Assembly (NCBI RefSeq): GCF_003122205.1 | Contig: NZ_QEYE01000001.1 | Span: 1 to 64,000, forward strand | Source of the DNA: Maritimibacter sp. 55A14 | Lineage (GTDB): Bacteria; Pseudomonadota; Alphaproteobacteria; Rhodobacterales; Rhodobacteraceae | Length of the DNA stretch: 64,000 nucleotides | Direction of reading: 5' to 3' | Part shown: positions 50,847 through 62,233 of the stretch, one piece after another | Position numbering within the stretch: position 1 is the first letter of the stretch | How the letters are laid out: every line of letters begins with the position of its first letter | Notes under the pieces: model-generated | What the model was told of the DNA's origin: nothing | The model's input: only the letters and a program-made list of their open reading frames with translations | Database searches by the model: none | Made by a program: the position numbers and the translations under genes

Positions 50847-51634
50847 ACCGCCTACCCCCACGAGCCGCCTGACAAAGGGATCTTCACCTGTCTGCCTGGC
50901 AGCAACCGGCACGATGTGCCGTAAGTAACATGCGCGCCGAAGCGCGCGTAACCGAAATGGTCAGCGGTACGAGTGCAACCTGAAGAAAAGCCCGATCATG
51001 GAACGGCTGTCAGTGACAGCCGCCCCATGACGGTACCCCACCCCTACGCAACTCATAACCAACCTTGACCCACTCAACACAGCCACCCCATGGCCAAAAC
51101 AAGCAGTGCCCCCCAGTCGGGCAGGTTTAAAATTACTGAACTGGCGGGCTGAAACAAAGGAGAATCTGGCGGAACCGTGTCAAAGTCTTGTCGTGATCGC
51201 GTCCGTCACGCGCCGGATCCGGGGCGCATCCGGTCCACGTCCCGACCCGCATTGTTTCCGGTTTGAACCGGCGCGCCGGGGCGGTCTTCGCCAGTTTTCA
51301 ACCTTGGATTGCGGTATGTTGGAGGTCGACTCCGTAAACGAGAACCCAGCCGGGCCGCACAGATGTTTCAGCCTCTGATTGTTTCCACGCCGCAATGCAG
51401 CCCATCGACCTCCGCAACCTCACTGTGCTGTGAACGGTGCGACAAATATGTCGAAAATGCGGCGATCCGGTTCAGTCAACCTACCGCATCAAACGGTCTT
51501 TTGCGGCCGGATTGTCACGGCCCCGTGAACTGGCGGCGCGAATCGCCTTTAGCCGGGCGACGATCGTCCGATCCCGAAACGACTCGGACGAGAAGTCGCA
51601 CGTTTCTGAAATCGGTCATGCGGGGAACGGTCGC
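50847..51634. other. 788-bp gene-free interval between the RTX/Hint gene and tRNA-Leu
   Basis: No open frame here shows the codon pattern of the local genes. The part next to the RTX/Hint gene includes a perfect 19-bp palindrome (51004-51022). Further on, two pairs of complementary segments interleave (51308-51314 with 51390-51396, and 51321-51329 with 51405-51413) in a pattern that could form an RNA pseudoknot. Composition is slightly less GC-rich than the genes. It could carry the RTX/Hint promoter, a small RNA or remains of lost DNA. Confidence 0.5.
51004..51022. promoter_or_regulatory. 19-bp perfect palindrome upstream of the RTX/Hint gene
   Basis: CGGCTGTCA-G-TGACAGCCG is two perfect 9-base arms around a single base, 158 bases upstream of the RTX/Hint start. 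It resembles an operator for a dimeric regulator more than a terminator, since no T-run follows on either strand. The core recalls but does not match LuxR-type boxes, whose half sites are spaced differently. Confidence 0.45.
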
Positions 51635-51718
51635 TGGTGCCCGAGGTCGGACTCGAACCGACACGCCTTGCGGCGGGGGATTTTGAATCCCCTGCGTCTA
51701 CCATTCCGCCACTCGGGC
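51635..51718 (-). tRNA. tRNA-Leu (CAA)
   Basis: The minus strand folds as an 84-nt class II tRNA with encoded CCA. The acceptor GCCCGAG pairs with CTCGGGC, the anticodon stem GGGGA/TCCCC encloses TTCAAAA giving anticodon CAA, a long variable arm CGCCGCAAGGCG follows, and the T arm is GGTTCGAGTCC. The discriminator is A, as expected for leucine. Confidence 0.97.
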
Positions 51719-51859
51719 CAGCGCGACGGCCGGTCTAGCGCGGTGCCCTTGCCTCGTCAACGGCATCGCGCGCGCCAGGGTGCACGAGCGAGCGCGCAAT
51801 GACGCTTGACCCCCCGCCCGCCGCGTGCTGCAAGGTGGCAAGCTGAATGAAGGGCCGCG

Positions 51860-52438
51860 ATGCTCAGATCCCTCTACGACCGCACGATCCGGCTGGCCGA
51901 GACGCGCCATGCGCTCTGGGCACTGGCGGTAATCAGCTTCCTGGAAAGCTCGGTCTTCCCGATCCCGCCCGACGTGCTGATGATCCCGATGATCCTGGCC
52001 GCGCCGCGCCGCGCCTTTCTGATCGCCGGGGTCTGCCTGGCCGCGTCTGTCGCCGGCGGGCTGCTGGGTTACGTGATCGGCGCCTTCCTCTATGACAGCG
52101 TGGGCCAACCGGTGCTGGCCTTCTACGGCAAGGAGGCCTATTTCGCCGAGTTCCGAGACACTTACAACGCCTGGGGCGCCTGGGCGGTGCTGATCGCGGG
52201 GGTCACGCCCTTTCCCTACAAGGTCATCACCATCCTGTCGGGCGCGACGGGGCTTAACCTGACGATCTTCATGGTCGCCTCGGTGATCGCGCGGGGGATC
52301 CGCTTCTTCATCCTCGCGGCGCTGCTGTGGAAGTTCGGCGCGCCGATCCGCAGCTTCATCGAGCGCCGGCTGGGACTGCTGTTCACGCTCTTCACGGCGC
52401 TGCTGCTGGGCGGCTTCGCGGCGGTCCGGTACCTGTGA
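51860..52438 (+). CDS. YqaA-family (DedA/VTT-like) membrane protein
   Basis: A 192-residue inner-membrane protein with about five hydrophobic segments. It has the family motif SFLESSVFPIPPDVLMIPMIL near residues 23-43 and GVTPFPYKVITILSGATGL around 115-133, related to DedA/VTT proteins implicated in lipid movement and envelope homeostasis. Its stop overlaps the GTG of dsbB, so the two genes are coupled. Confidence 0.88.
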   Translation: MLRSLYDRTIRLAETRHALWALAVISFLESSVFPIPPDVLMIPMILAAPRRAFLIAGVCLAASVAGGLLGYVIGAFLYDSVGQPVLAFYGKEAYFAEFRDTYNAWGAWAVLIAGVTPFPYKVITILSGATGLNLTIFMVASVIARGIRFFILAALLWKFGAPIRSFIERRLGLLFTLFTALLLGGFAAVRYL

Positions 52439-52914
52439 CGCGCCGGCAACTCATATCGCTCGCCGCCGGCGGCTCGGCCGCGCTGCTGCTGGGGGCGCTG
52501 GCCTTCCAGTATCTGGGCGGGCTGGCGCCCTGCAAGCTCTGCCTCTGGCAACGCTGGCCGCACGGTCTGGCGGTGCTCGCGGGCGGGCTGGGCCTGCTGC
52601 TGCCCGGCGTGATCTGGCCCGTCCTGGGCGGTCTGGGCGCGCTGACCAGCGCGGGCATCGGCGCCTATCACACCGGGGTGGAGCGCGGCTGGTGGCCGGG
52701 ACCGACTTCCTGCAGCGGCGGCGGCGAGGGGCTTGGCGGGTTGAGCGGCGCGGAGCTTCTGAGTTTCGAGAATGCCGCGCCCGTTGTCATGTGCGACGAG
52801 GTCGCCTGGGAATTGCTGGGCCTGTCGATGGCAAGCTGGAACGTGCTGGCCTCCCTGGCGCTGGCGCTGATCTGGCTCAGGGCGGTTCAGGCTTCCAGTT
52901 CGGCATCCCAGTAA
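52435..52914 (+). CDS. dsbB: DsbB-family disulfide bond formation protein
   Basis: A 159-residue membrane protein with four hydrophobic segments that reoxidises DsbA by passing electrons to quinone. The first cysteine pair is C33-K-L-C36, and the second pair is C93 and C120 in the second periplasmic loop. The following QRW (residues 39-41) keeps the arginine associated with quinone binding. The GTG start at 52435 overlaps the upstream gene. Its 3' end overlaps the convergent HNH gene by 28 bp. Confidence 0.9.
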   Translation: MTRRQLISLAAGGSAALLLGALAFQYLGGLAPCKLCLWQRWPHGLAVLAGGLGLLLPGVIWPVLGGLGALTSAGIGAYHTGVERGWWPGPTSCSGGGEGLGGLSGAELLSFENAAPVVMCDEVAWELLGLSMASWNVLASLALALIWLRAVQASSSASQ

Positions 52915-53471
52915 AGGAAATCCATCCAGCTTTCATGCAGATAGTTGGGCGGGAACTTGCGCCCGAGATTGCGCAGCTTCTCGGCATCCGGGGCCAGCGG
53001 CCTCTTGCGCAGGCTCAGCCCCGACTGGCGCAGGAGCCGTGAGCCCTTGCGCAGGTTGCAGGGCGAACAGGCGGCCACGACATTCTCCCATGTGGTCTTG
53101 CCCCCCCGCGAGCGCGGCAGCACATGGTCGAAAGTCAGCTCGCCGCGCGAGCCGCAGTACTGGCAGGCGAACCCGTCGCGCAGGAAGAGGTTGAACCGGG
53201 TGAAGGCGACGCGCTTTTGCGGTTTCACGAAGTCCTTGAGCACCACAACCGAGGGGATGCGGATCTCCATCGAGGGGGAGCGCACCACCCGTTCGTATTC
53301 CGCCAGGATGATGACACGGTCGAGGAACGCCGCCTTGATCGCCTCCTGCCAGGGCCAGACCGAGAGCGGATAATAGGACAGCGGCCGGAAATCCGCGTTG
53401 AGCACGAGCGCCGGATGCGCCTTGAGGTTCACCGGTTCCCTGACGAAATTGGTCCTGAAATCGCCATCCAT
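52887..53471 (-). CDS. HNH endonuclease
   Basis: A 194-residue protein with a C-terminal HNH nuclease domain (about residues 105-160): CQYCGSRGELTFDHVLPRSRGG, then WENVVAACSPCNLRKGSRLL. The two CxxC pairs bind zinc and the DH, N and H positions form the beta-beta-alpha-metal site. The N-terminal half (about 15-90, ALVLNADFRPLSYYPLSVW) is the conserved extension found in this chromosomal family, which is widespread and not tied to phage or restriction. Start MDGDFRTN at 53471 is favoured over the long extension. Role unknown. Confidence 0.9.
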   Translation of the reverse strand: MDGDFRTNFVREPVNLKAHPALVLNADFRPLSYYPLSVWPWQEAIKAAFLDRVIILAEYERVVRSPSMEIRIPSVVVLKDFVKPQKRVAFTRFNLFLRDGFACQYCGSRGELTFDHVLPRSRGGKTTWENVVAACSPCNLRKGSRLLRQSGLSLRKRPLAPDAEKLRNLGRKFPPNYLHESWMDFLYWDAELEA

Positions 53472-53632
53472 CCTGTCTATCCGATCCCTGCTGCACCTGC
53501 TGTCGGGACATCCGGGCGGGGCAACGCCGCCCCTGTAGTGAGAACTATATCTGGTCTTTCGAACCTGACAAGCCCTCCATATACTGTGAGCCATCGACGT
53601 GATGTGATGTAGCGCGCGGAGGTCACAGGCCA

Positions 53633-54052
53633 ATGACAAAACCGCCCCCTGCCCCGGCTGCCCTCGAATCGGCGCTCTATGCCCCCGATCTCGATGCCGC
53701 CGAAGCCTTCTATGGCGGCGTTCTGGGGTTGAAACGGATTGCCCGTGTCGATGATCGGCACGTGTTTTTCCGGCTGGCAGGCAGCATCCTGCTGATCTTC
53801 AATCCCGCCCAGACGGTGAAACCGCCGGGCAATCCCGACCTGCCGGTGCCGCCGCACGGCGCGACGGGGCCGGGCCATGTCTGCCTTGCCGCAACCGCGC
53901 CGCAGCTCGAAGCGTGGCGGACACACCTGGAGGCAAGCGGCGTGGCGATCGAGGCGGATTTCCGCTGGCCGAACGGGGCGCGGTCGATCTATTTCCGAGA
54001 CCCGGCCGGCAACTCGCTGGAACTCGCGGAGCCGCGTCTCTGGGACCTCTGA
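53633..54052 (+). CDS. VOC-family (glyoxalase/bleomycin resistance fold) protein
   Basis: A 139-residue protein with two beta-alpha-beta-beta-beta modules. It shows LESALYAPDLDAAEAFYGGVLGLKRI at the N-terminus, GPGHVCLAA in the middle and the end RSIYFRDPAGNSLELAEP, in which the glutamate is the metal-ligand position. Histidine and glutamate ligands are present, so it could be a lyase or dioxygenase, but nothing indicates a substrate. It is divergent from the HNH gene. Confidence 0.88.
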   Translation: MTKPPPAPAALESALYAPDLDAAEAFYGGVLGLKRIARVDDRHVFFRLAGSILLIFNPAQTVKPPGNPDLPVPPHGATGPGHVCLAATAPQLEAWRTHLEASGVAIEADFRWPNGARSIYFRDPAGNSLELAEPRLWDL

Positions 54053-54128
54053 ACGCGGCAGAATCCGTTTGACCCGGCGCGGGGATTAGGGCGCTATGGG
54101 CGCATCACCCGAAACCGCGGAGCGTCCC

Positions 54129-54464
54129 ATGCCGAAGGCTTACCTGATCCTTGTCATCGCCGTGCTTTTCGAGGGGGTGGGCACGGCCTCGCTTCAGGCG
54201 TCGCAGCAATTCACCCGCTGGCTGCCAACGCTCGGCGTGGCGGTGGGATTCGGCGGTGCGATGATCTGCCTCGTCTGGGTGCTGCGCTACCTGCCGCTTG
54301 GCATCACCTATGCGATCTGGTCGGGGCTGGGCATCTGCCTGACGGCGGTGATCGGCTGGGTCTTCTTCCGCCAGGGCGTCGATCTGCCCGCGATTCTGGG
54401 CATGGGAATGATCGTCGCGGGCATCGTGGTCATCAACGTCTTCTCGGGTACCGCGACGCATTAA
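54129..54464 (+). CDS. Small multidrug resistance (SMR) family transporter
   Basis: A 111-residue protein with four membrane helices. The essential glutamate of SMR proton-drug antiporters is E15 (AVLFEGVG), and LPLGITYAIWSGLGI and the GMIVAGIVVINVFS helix are the other hallmarks. SMR proteins work as antiparallel dimers in the inner membrane and export cationic drugs, guanidinium or related compounds. The start at 54129 (MPKAYL) removes a non-hydrophobic extension. Its stop overlaps the convergent gene by 4 bp. Confidence 0.92.
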   Translation: MPKAYLILVIAVLFEGVGTASLQASQQFTRWLPTLGVAVGFGGAMICLVWVLRYLPLGITYAIWSGLGICLTAVIGWVFFRQGVDLPAILGMGMIVAGIVVINVFSGTATH

Positions 54465-54664
54465 CGGCGCGCCTGCGTTCGCGCGTGGAGATCGGCGACG
54501 ATGCGGCTGGCCGTCTTCTCGAAGAGAAACGGCAGCACGGCATGAATCAGCGCGGCCAGCCCGGCCGCCAACAGGCTCAGCGCAAAGCGCAGGGCAAAAC
54601 GGGCGTGCTGCAGGTAGCTTTCGTTCACGCTCTGCGGATGATCCAGAAAGATGCGGGAAATCAT
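54461..54664 (-). CDS. DUF6356 family small membrane protein
   Basis: A 67-residue protein that begins MISRIFLDHPQSVNESYLQH and has a hydrophobic stretch AALIHAVLPFLFEKTASRI, matching DUF6356 as I remember it. One membrane-associated helix (about 22-50) is predicted. Function is unknown. It is divergent from the Lrp-type gene and shares TTA/TAA overlapping stop codons with the SMR gene. Confidence 0.78.
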   Translation of the reverse strand: MISRIFLDHPQSVNESYLQHARFALRFALSLLAAGLAALIHAVLPFLFEKTASRIVADLHARTQARR

Positions 54665-54718
54665 GGTGCTCCTCCTTCAAGTTCACCGGCAAGTTACCCG
54701 CGGGGCGGTGGGAACATG

Positions 54719-54753
54719 TCCCAAACTTCGCAGCCTTTGCGATTTATTTGGGA
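54719..54753. promoter_or_regulatory. Inverted repeat in the divergent DUF6356/Lrp promoter region
   Basis: TCCCAAA (54719-54725) and TTTGGGA (54747-54753) are perfect inverted halves with centres 28 bases apart, 25 bases upstream of the Lrp-type start. The spacing would put both halves on similar faces of the helix. Lrp-type proteins commonly repress their own gene, so self-binding is plausible. Confidence 0.35.
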
Positions 54754-54777
54754 TCATCTCGCGTGTATCATTCAGGA

Positions 54778-55236
54778 ATGGAGATTTTGGACGATCTCGA
54801 CCGCCGAATCCTCGCCGCCCTGCAACATGATTGCGCCATCGCGCTCGATGCGCTGGGTGAAAAGGTGGGCCTGTCGCGCAACGCCTGCTGGCGGCGCGTC
54901 AAGGCGCTGGAGGCACGGGGCATCATCCGCCGGCGGGTGGCGCTCCTGGCGCCCGAGAAGCTGGGGCTGGGGCTCAGCGTCTTCATCATGGTCCGCACCG
55001 ACCGGCACGCGGCTGACTGGCTGGAGCAGTTCCGCAAGGCCACCCGAGACATGCCCGAGATACTGGGCGCCTACCGGATGTCGGGCGATCTGGACTACCT
55101 GATCCGCGCACGGGTGGCCGACGTCGCCGCCTATGACGCGCTCTACCAGCGGCTGATCGAGCGGATCAGCCTGGCCGATGTCTCCGCCAGCTTCGTGATG
55201 GAGGAGATCAAGGAGACGACCGAGCTGCCGCTTTAG
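54778..55236 (+). CDS. Lrp/AsnC-family transcriptional regulator
   Basis: A 152-residue regulator. The DNA-binding part (about 1-50) is ILDDLDRRILAALQHDCAIA and VGLSRNACWRRVKALEARGI. The C-terminal RAM domain includes GAYRMSGDLDYLIRARVAD, the ligand-sensing signature. Effector is probably an amino acid but cannot be named. It is divergent from the DUF6356 gene and overlaps the DUF1330 gene's stop by 4 bp. Confidence 0.92.
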   Translation: MEILDDLDRRILAALQHDCAIALDALGEKVGLSRNACWRRVKALEARGIIRRRVALLAPEKLGLGLSVFIMVRTDRHAADWLEQFRKATRDMPEILGAYRMSGDLDYLIRARVADVAAYDALYQRLIERISLADVSASFVMEEIKETTELPL

Positions 55237-55517
55237 TTTTCCTCGACGATCACCAGGTCGCGGTCGCTGGCGCCCTTGGCGAATCCCAGCGCCTCTTGGT
55301 AGCGGGGCGAGTTGTAGCAGGCCACCGCATCCTCGAAGCTGTTGAACCGGGCCACGACATTGCGCGGCCGGTCGCGGCCTTCCATCTGCTGGTAGCGCCC
55401 ACTGCGGGCCAGAAACACGCCGCCGTGCTCGGCGATGGCCTCGGTCGCGATGGCCGCGTATTTGCCGTAGGCCTCCTCGTCCAGCACCTCGACATGCGCG
55501 ATCCAGAAAGCACCCAT
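55233..55517 (-). CDS. DUF1330 domain protein
   Basis: A 94-residue ferredoxin-like alpha/beta barrel protein. It has FWIAHVEVLDEEAYGKYAAI, GGVFLARSGRYQQMEG, and VARFNSFEDAVACYNSPRYQ, the DUF1330 signature. It starts 17 bases after alaS and probably rides on its message. No enzymatic role is known to me. Confidence 0.9.
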   Translation of the reverse strand: MGAFWIAHVEVLDEEAYGKYAAIATEAIAEHGGVFLARSGRYQQMEGRDRPRNVVARFNSFEDAVACYNSPRYQEALGFAKGASDRDLVIVEEN

Positions 55518-55534
55518 ATCCGTCTCCCCTGTTG

Positions 55535-58204
<2,670 letters not shown>

Positions 58205-58294
58205 ATCTCGGGATCCCCGGCTAGGAAATGCGTGTCGGTTCCGGGGTGTAGCCCGGCGCCGTCAGACTGTCCAGCAATCCCGAATTTTGCAACG

Positions 58295-58323
58295 AGAAAG
58301 GGCCGCGCCCACAGGCCCGGCCC
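58295..58323 (-). terminator. Likely terminator after recA
   Basis: On the minus strand GGGCCG-G-GCC pairs with GGC-G-CGGCCC (one mismatch) around TGTG, then TTTCTCG follows. It lies 24 bases beyond the recA stop codon. Confidence 0.55.
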
Positions 58324-58346
58324 CTCGACTTTCGCGCGCGCAGCGC

Positions 58347-59426
58347 TCAGCCTTCGAGCAGCGCCTCGTCGGCATCGCCCGCCCCGGCCCCGGCCTTGGC
58401 GTCGAGCCCGTGCGCTGCGCGGATCTTGTCCTCGATCTCCTCGGCGATCTCGGGATGCTCTTTCAGGAAGCCCTTGGCGTTCTCGCGGCCCTGTCCGATC
58501 CGCTCGTCCCCATAGGAGAACCAGGAACCGGATTTCTCCACGATCCCGGCCTTCACGCCCATGTCGATCAACTCACCCGTCTTGGAGATGCCCTCGCCAT
58601 ACATGATGTCGAATTCGACCTGCTTGAAGGGCGGCGCCACCTTGTTCTTGACCACCTTGACGCGCGTGGCGTTGCCCACCACCTCGTCGCGGTCCTTGAT
58701 CGCGCCGATGCGGCGGATGTCCATGCGCACCGAGGCATAGAATTTCAGCGCGTTGCCGCCCGACGTCGTCTCCGGGCTGCCGAACATCACGCCGATCTTC
58801 ATGCGGATCTGGTTGATGAAGATCACCGTGCATTTGGAGCGCGAGATCGAGCCCGTGAGCTTGCGCATCGCCTGGCTCATCAGCCGGGCCTGGACGCCCA
58901 CGGAACTGTCGCCCATGTCGCCCTCAAGTTCCGATTTCGGGGTCAGCGCGGCGACCGAGTCGACCACCACCATGTTGACCGCGCCCGAGCGCACCAGCGT
59001 ATCGGTGATCTCCAGCGCCTGCTCGCCCGTGTCGGGCTGCGAGATCAGCAACTCATCGAGATCGACGCCCAGCTTGCGCGCGTAATGCGGGTCCAGCGCG
59101 TGTTCGGCATCGACGAAGGCGCAGACGCCGCCGGACTTCTGCTCCTCGGCGATGGCGTGCAGCGTCAGCGTCGTCTTGCCGGAGCTCTCGGGGCCGTAGA
59201 TCTCGATGATCCGGCCCTTCGGGATGCCGCCGATGCCAAGCGCGATGTCGAGCCCGATGGAGCCGGTCGAGGTCGCCTCGATCTCGGCGATCGGATTGTC
59301 GCCGCCGAGGCGCATGATCGAGCCCTTGCCGAATTGCCGTTCGATCTGGCTGAGCGCCGATTCCAGCGCCTTCTGCTTGTCCATTTCGCGCTTTCCGTTC
59401 AACTCGAGTACGTTCTGGGTCGCCAT
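58347..59426 (-). CDS. recA: Recombinase RecA
   Basis: RecA drives homologous recombination and triggers LexA self-cleavage. The 359-residue protein has Walker [12 protein letters not shown], Walker [10 protein letters not shown], and the conserved [19 protein letters not shown] and [17 protein letters not shown]. The C-terminal tail is acidic and Ala/Gly-rich, as usual. The start is [10 protein letters not shown] at 59426. An SOS box and a -35-like TTGACC (minus strand, 59505-59510) lie upstream. Confidence 0.99.
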   Translation of the reverse strand: MATQNVLELNGKREMDKQKALESALSQIERQFGKGSIMRLGGDNPIAEIEATSTGSIGLDIALGIGGIPKGRIIEIYGPESSGKTTLTLHAIAEEQKSGGVCAFVDAEHALDPHYARKLGVDLDELLISQPDTGEQALEITDTLVRSGAVNMVVVDSVAALTPKSELEGDMGDSSVGVQARLMSQAMRKLTGSISRSKCTVIFINQIRMKIGVMFGSPETTSGGNALKFYASVRMDIRRIGAIKDRDEVVGNATRVKVVKNKVAPPFKQVEFDIMYGEGISKTGELIDMGVKAGIVEKSGSWFSYGDERIGQGRENAKGFLKEHPEIAEEIEDKIRAAHGLDAKAGAGAGDADEALLEG

Positions 59427-59476
59427 GTCTTCACCTCTTATTTCATATCGCCGAAGGGGCGGCAATCGCTGCTCTC

Positions 59477-59491
59477 GTTCACCTCTTGTTC
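59477..59491 (-). promoter_or_regulatory. Alphaproteobacterial SOS box of recA
   Basis: GTTC-ACCTCTT-GTTC is a perfect direct repeat of the form GTTC-N7-GTTC, the LexA-binding consensus of alphaproteobacteria. It lies 51 bases upstream of the recA start, downstream of a -35-like TTGACC on the minus strand, so LexA would block recA transcription. Confidence 0.9.
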
Positions 59492-59617
59492 TACGCCTTT
59501 ATGAGGTCAAAACAAGAACATTTCAACAGAATTTTCCGGCTCCCACTGTTCCATTGGTATAGTTAAGGATTGGTATACAACCTGAGGTATGCGTTACGTC
59601 TGCGGCAGACCTGTCCC

Positions 59618-59803
59618 ATGCTTCTGTTCTGGAAGGAAAAGCCGCTCTATCTCGCGGCGCCCAGGACCGGAAGTTTCTCCATCGAGCACCGTCTGGCCAG
59701 GCACGCGGCGCTGATTCTGCGGAAGCCGCCGGCGATGAAGCATATGCCGGCCTGTCATTTCGAACGCGACTTCCGGCTCCAGGTGTTTGATCCCACGGTT
59801 TGA
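59618..59803 (+). pseudogene. Truncated sulfotransferase-like remnant
   Basis: A 61-residue frame beginning MLLFWKEKPLYLAAPRTGSFSIE, which resembles the N-terminal phosphosulfate-binding region (PKTGSTxIE) of a roseobacter sulfotransferase-family protein. It also keeps PPAMKH, but stops after HFERDFRLQVFDPTV, where the family normally continues for over 100 residues. The T-G-S loop is kept; the second conserved half is absent. It is probably a decayed copy, though a short functional peptide cannot be excluded. Confidence 0.55.
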
Positions 59804-59830
59804 TGGCGGCGATCCGAAGCGGCGGGCGGG

Positions 59831-62185
59831 CTACGCCTGCGGCGGGCGCATCTGCCCCTGCACGGTGGCGGTCAGTTCGCTCAGCGAGAAGGGCTTGGGC
59901 AGGAAGACGGCGTTGGGGATCGTCGACTGGTGTTCGGCCACCGAATCCTCGGCATAGCCGGAGACGAAGACGACCCGCGCATCGGGCCGCGACTTCAGCG
60001 CCTCGCGCACCCAGGTCGGGCCGTCCATGCCGGGCATGACCACGTCGGTCACGAAGACATCCACCGACAGGTCCGGATCGGAGAGCCGGTCGAGTGCGTC
60101 CTCCGCGGACTCCGCCTCGATAACCGTGTAGCCCCGCATCCGCAGCGCACGCGCCGCGAAGGCGCGCACCGGGGCCTCGTCCTCCACCAGAAGCACCACG
60201 CCGTCATCGACTTGTGGGCCGGCGCCGGTGGTGCCGCCCGAGACCGGCGCGGGGGCCGCGGCGGGGCGGTCATGGGCGGGGAAATAGAGCGTGAAGACGG
60301 TGCCCGTGCCCGGCGCAGAATCCGCGAAGATGAAGCCGCCGGTCTGCTTGACGATGCCATAGGCGGTCGAGAGCCCCAGCCCCGTGCCCTCGCCGGTGCG
60401 CTTGGTGGTGTAGAAGGGCTCGAACACCTTGGTCAGCTTGTCGGGTGCGATCCCCGTGCCGTCATCGGTGACCCGCACCGCCACATACTCGCCCGCGGGC
60501 ACGATGGCCCGATCCCGCCTGAGATCCTCCGCCAGGTGGCAGTTTTCGGTCTCGATCCGGATCTCGCCACCGCCGTCCTGCATCGCGTCGCGGGCATTCA
60601 CGACCAGATTCATGATCACCTGTTCCAGCTGCCTCTTGTCGGCGCGGATCGGGCGCAGATCCGGGTCATGGCTCAGTGTCAGAGCGATCCGCTCGCCCAC
60701 AAGCCGGTTCAGCAGATGCGCCAGATCGGCCATCGTGTCGCGCATGTCCAGGGTTTCGGGCTGCAGGTTCTGCTTGCGGGAGAAGGCAAGCAACTGCCCC
60801 ACCAGGCTGGCCGCGCGGTTGGCGTTCTGGTTGATCTGGATGAGATCCGCGTATTCGGAATCGCTTTCGTCATGGCGCAGCAGCAGCAGGTCGCAATGAC
60901 CGGAGATGGCCGTCAGCAGATTGTTGAAGTCATGCGCGACACCGCCGGCCAGTTGCCCGATGGCCTGCATCTTCTGGCTCTGGACGAATTGCGCCTCCAG
61001 GGTCTTGAGTTCGGTCGCGTCATTGAGCACCGCCACCAGCGAGACCTCACCATCCTCCACGATCCGGTGGAGCATGATTTGCAGGAAGACATCGCCCTCC
61101 GCGCGGGCGGCGCGCACCACCTCGGGCTTGCGCGGCGCGCGGCCCCGCACTGCATCCGCCAGCCATTCGCGCACCGGGCGGCCCAGCCCCTCGACCAGTT
61201 CCCCGAGATGAACCGGGCCATTCATCGAGTGGCACAGTAACCCTCGCACCATGCGGTTGGCCATTGCGACGGTCCCGTCCGGCGCCAGCTTCAGCAGCGC
61301 CACGGGCAATTCGTCGAAGAACCGTTCTGTCGCAGCGCCGGAGAGTTCCTCGCCCTCGCAGGGGGCCAGATAGATCTCGCGCCGACCGCCCGCGCCGGTC
61401 TGCACGGTCACGCGGACATCGACCGGACCGCGAGCGCCGGCGATGCGATGCACCCGGTCCGGGCGCAGCGGCAGGTCGGTGAATATCCGTTCCAGATGCT
61501 TCACGCGCCCGCCCAGCAACTCGCGCAACGGTTCGTTCATCGAAAGGATCGTGCCGCTTTGCGATGCGGTGAGCATCGGAAGACCGACAAAGCCCGGCGC
61601 GTTGCTCCGCGGGGCGCTCATATCCTCCAGCCTCCAGAGCGTGCCATCCGCCCCCAGATCATGCGCCGATAGTCGCATATGGCCACCGCGCCCGACAATA
61701 TCCTCGCGCGCGTGGCCGTAGGTCGCGGCGGTCTCGCGCATGCGGCGCAGCGTGAAGCCGGTGTTGGAGACCTGACCGGCCAGCGCGCGTGCCAGCATGT
61801 CGCCCGGAGCGGGCTTGAACCGCCGCGCGGCGGCAGCATTGCGGTAACGGATAATCCCGTCGCGATCGGTGCAGAAGGCCGGCACGCTGTCACCGTGGAG
61901 GATGCCGGTTACAAGGCCGAGCGTCCCCGGCCCCGCCGGTCCTCTGCCGCGCCGCCCCAGGATGGCCACGAGTCCGGCCAGCGCCGTGAGCATACCGGCC
62001 GCGCTGAGTAGCGCGAGCTGCGCGAGGGTGCCGGGCAGCAGGCTACCCAGGCCCAGACAGGCTGCAGACAGGATGAGAAACCAGCCGACGCGCGAGGACA
62101 GGATCCGTGCCGTTGCGGTCACCGGGCCGGGAAGGTTCGCGGAATACGCCACCAGGGCCTCCGTTGCGATTCGATGCCCCGGCAT
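59831..62185 (-). CDS. cckA: Hybrid sensor histidine kinase CckA
   Basis: CckA starts the phosphorelay via ChpT to CtrA. The 784-residue protein has two N-terminal membrane helices (about 32-50 and 54-77), PAS-like regions (about 95-400), the H-box [13 protein letters not shown] with phosphorylated histidine at about 418, an HATPase domain with [17 protein letters not shown] and [13 protein letters not shown], and a C-terminal receiver (about 665-780) with [13 protein letters not shown]. This order is diagnostic. A CtrA-type box lies 16 bases upstream of the start. Confidence 0.96.
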   Translation of the reverse strand: MPGHRIATEALVAYSANLPGPVTATARILSSRVGWFLILSAACLGLGSLLPGTLAQLALLSAAGMLTALAGLVAILGRRGRGPAGPGTLGLVTGILHGDSVPAFCTDRDGIIRYRNAAAARRFKPAPGDMLARALAGQVSNTGFTLRRMRETAATYGHAREDIVGRGGHMRLSAHDLGADGTLWRLEDMSAPRSNAPGFVGLPMLTASQSGTILSMNEPLRELLGGRVKHLERIFTDLPLRPDRVHRIAGARGPVDVRVTVQTGAGGRREIYLAPCEGEELSGAATERFFDELPVALLKLAPDGTVAMANRMVRGLLCHSMNGPVHLGELVEGLGRPVREWLADAVRGRAPRKPEVVRAARAEGDVFLQIMLHRIVEDGEVSLVAVLNDATELKTLEAQFVQSQKMQAIGQLAGGVAHDFNNLLTAISGHCDLLLLRHDESDSEYADLIQINQNANRAASLVGQLLAFSRKQNLQPETLDMRDTMADLAHLLNRLVGERIALTLSHDPDLRPIRADKRQLEQVIMNLVVNARDAMQDGGGEIRIETENCHLAEDLRRDRAIVPAGEYVAVRVTDDGTGIAPDKLTKVFEPFYTTKRTGEGTGLGLSTAYGIVKQTGGFIFADSAPGTGTVFTLYFPAHDRPAAAPAPVSGGTTGAGPQVDDGVVLLVEDEAPVRAFAARALRMRGYTVIEAESAEDALDRLSDPDLSVDVFVTDVVMPGMDGPTWVREALKSRPDARVVFVSGYAEDSVAEHQSTIPNAVFLPKPFSLSELTATVQGQMRPPQA

Positions 62186-62200
62186 TAGCTCCGCGATTGG

Positions 62201-62215
62201 TTAAGGCCCCATTAA
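62201..62215. promoter_or_regulatory. CtrA-type binding site upstream of cckA
   Basis: TTAA-GGCCCCA-TTAA is a perfect match to the full CtrA consensus TTAA-N7-TTAA, within the only 48 bp between the RsmB/NOP gene stop and the cckA start. Full sites with exactly seven bases between halves are rare by chance in such GC-rich DNA. CckA phosphorylates CtrA via ChpT, so this would close a feedback loop. Confidence 0.7.
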
Positions 62216-62233
62216 GCACCACTTGCGGTTGTT

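Noticed and set aside
49050-50924. 624-residue open frame on the plus strand and repetitive DNA that resembles a tandem array
   Set aside because: It is antisense to the RTX/Hint gene. The repeated DNA encodes calcium-binding nonapeptides and is not a CRISPR or minisatellite.
51106-51802. Overlapping open frames in the gap before tRNA-Leu
   Set aside because: Their proteins have no family motif, codon use is random, and two run through the tRNA gene.
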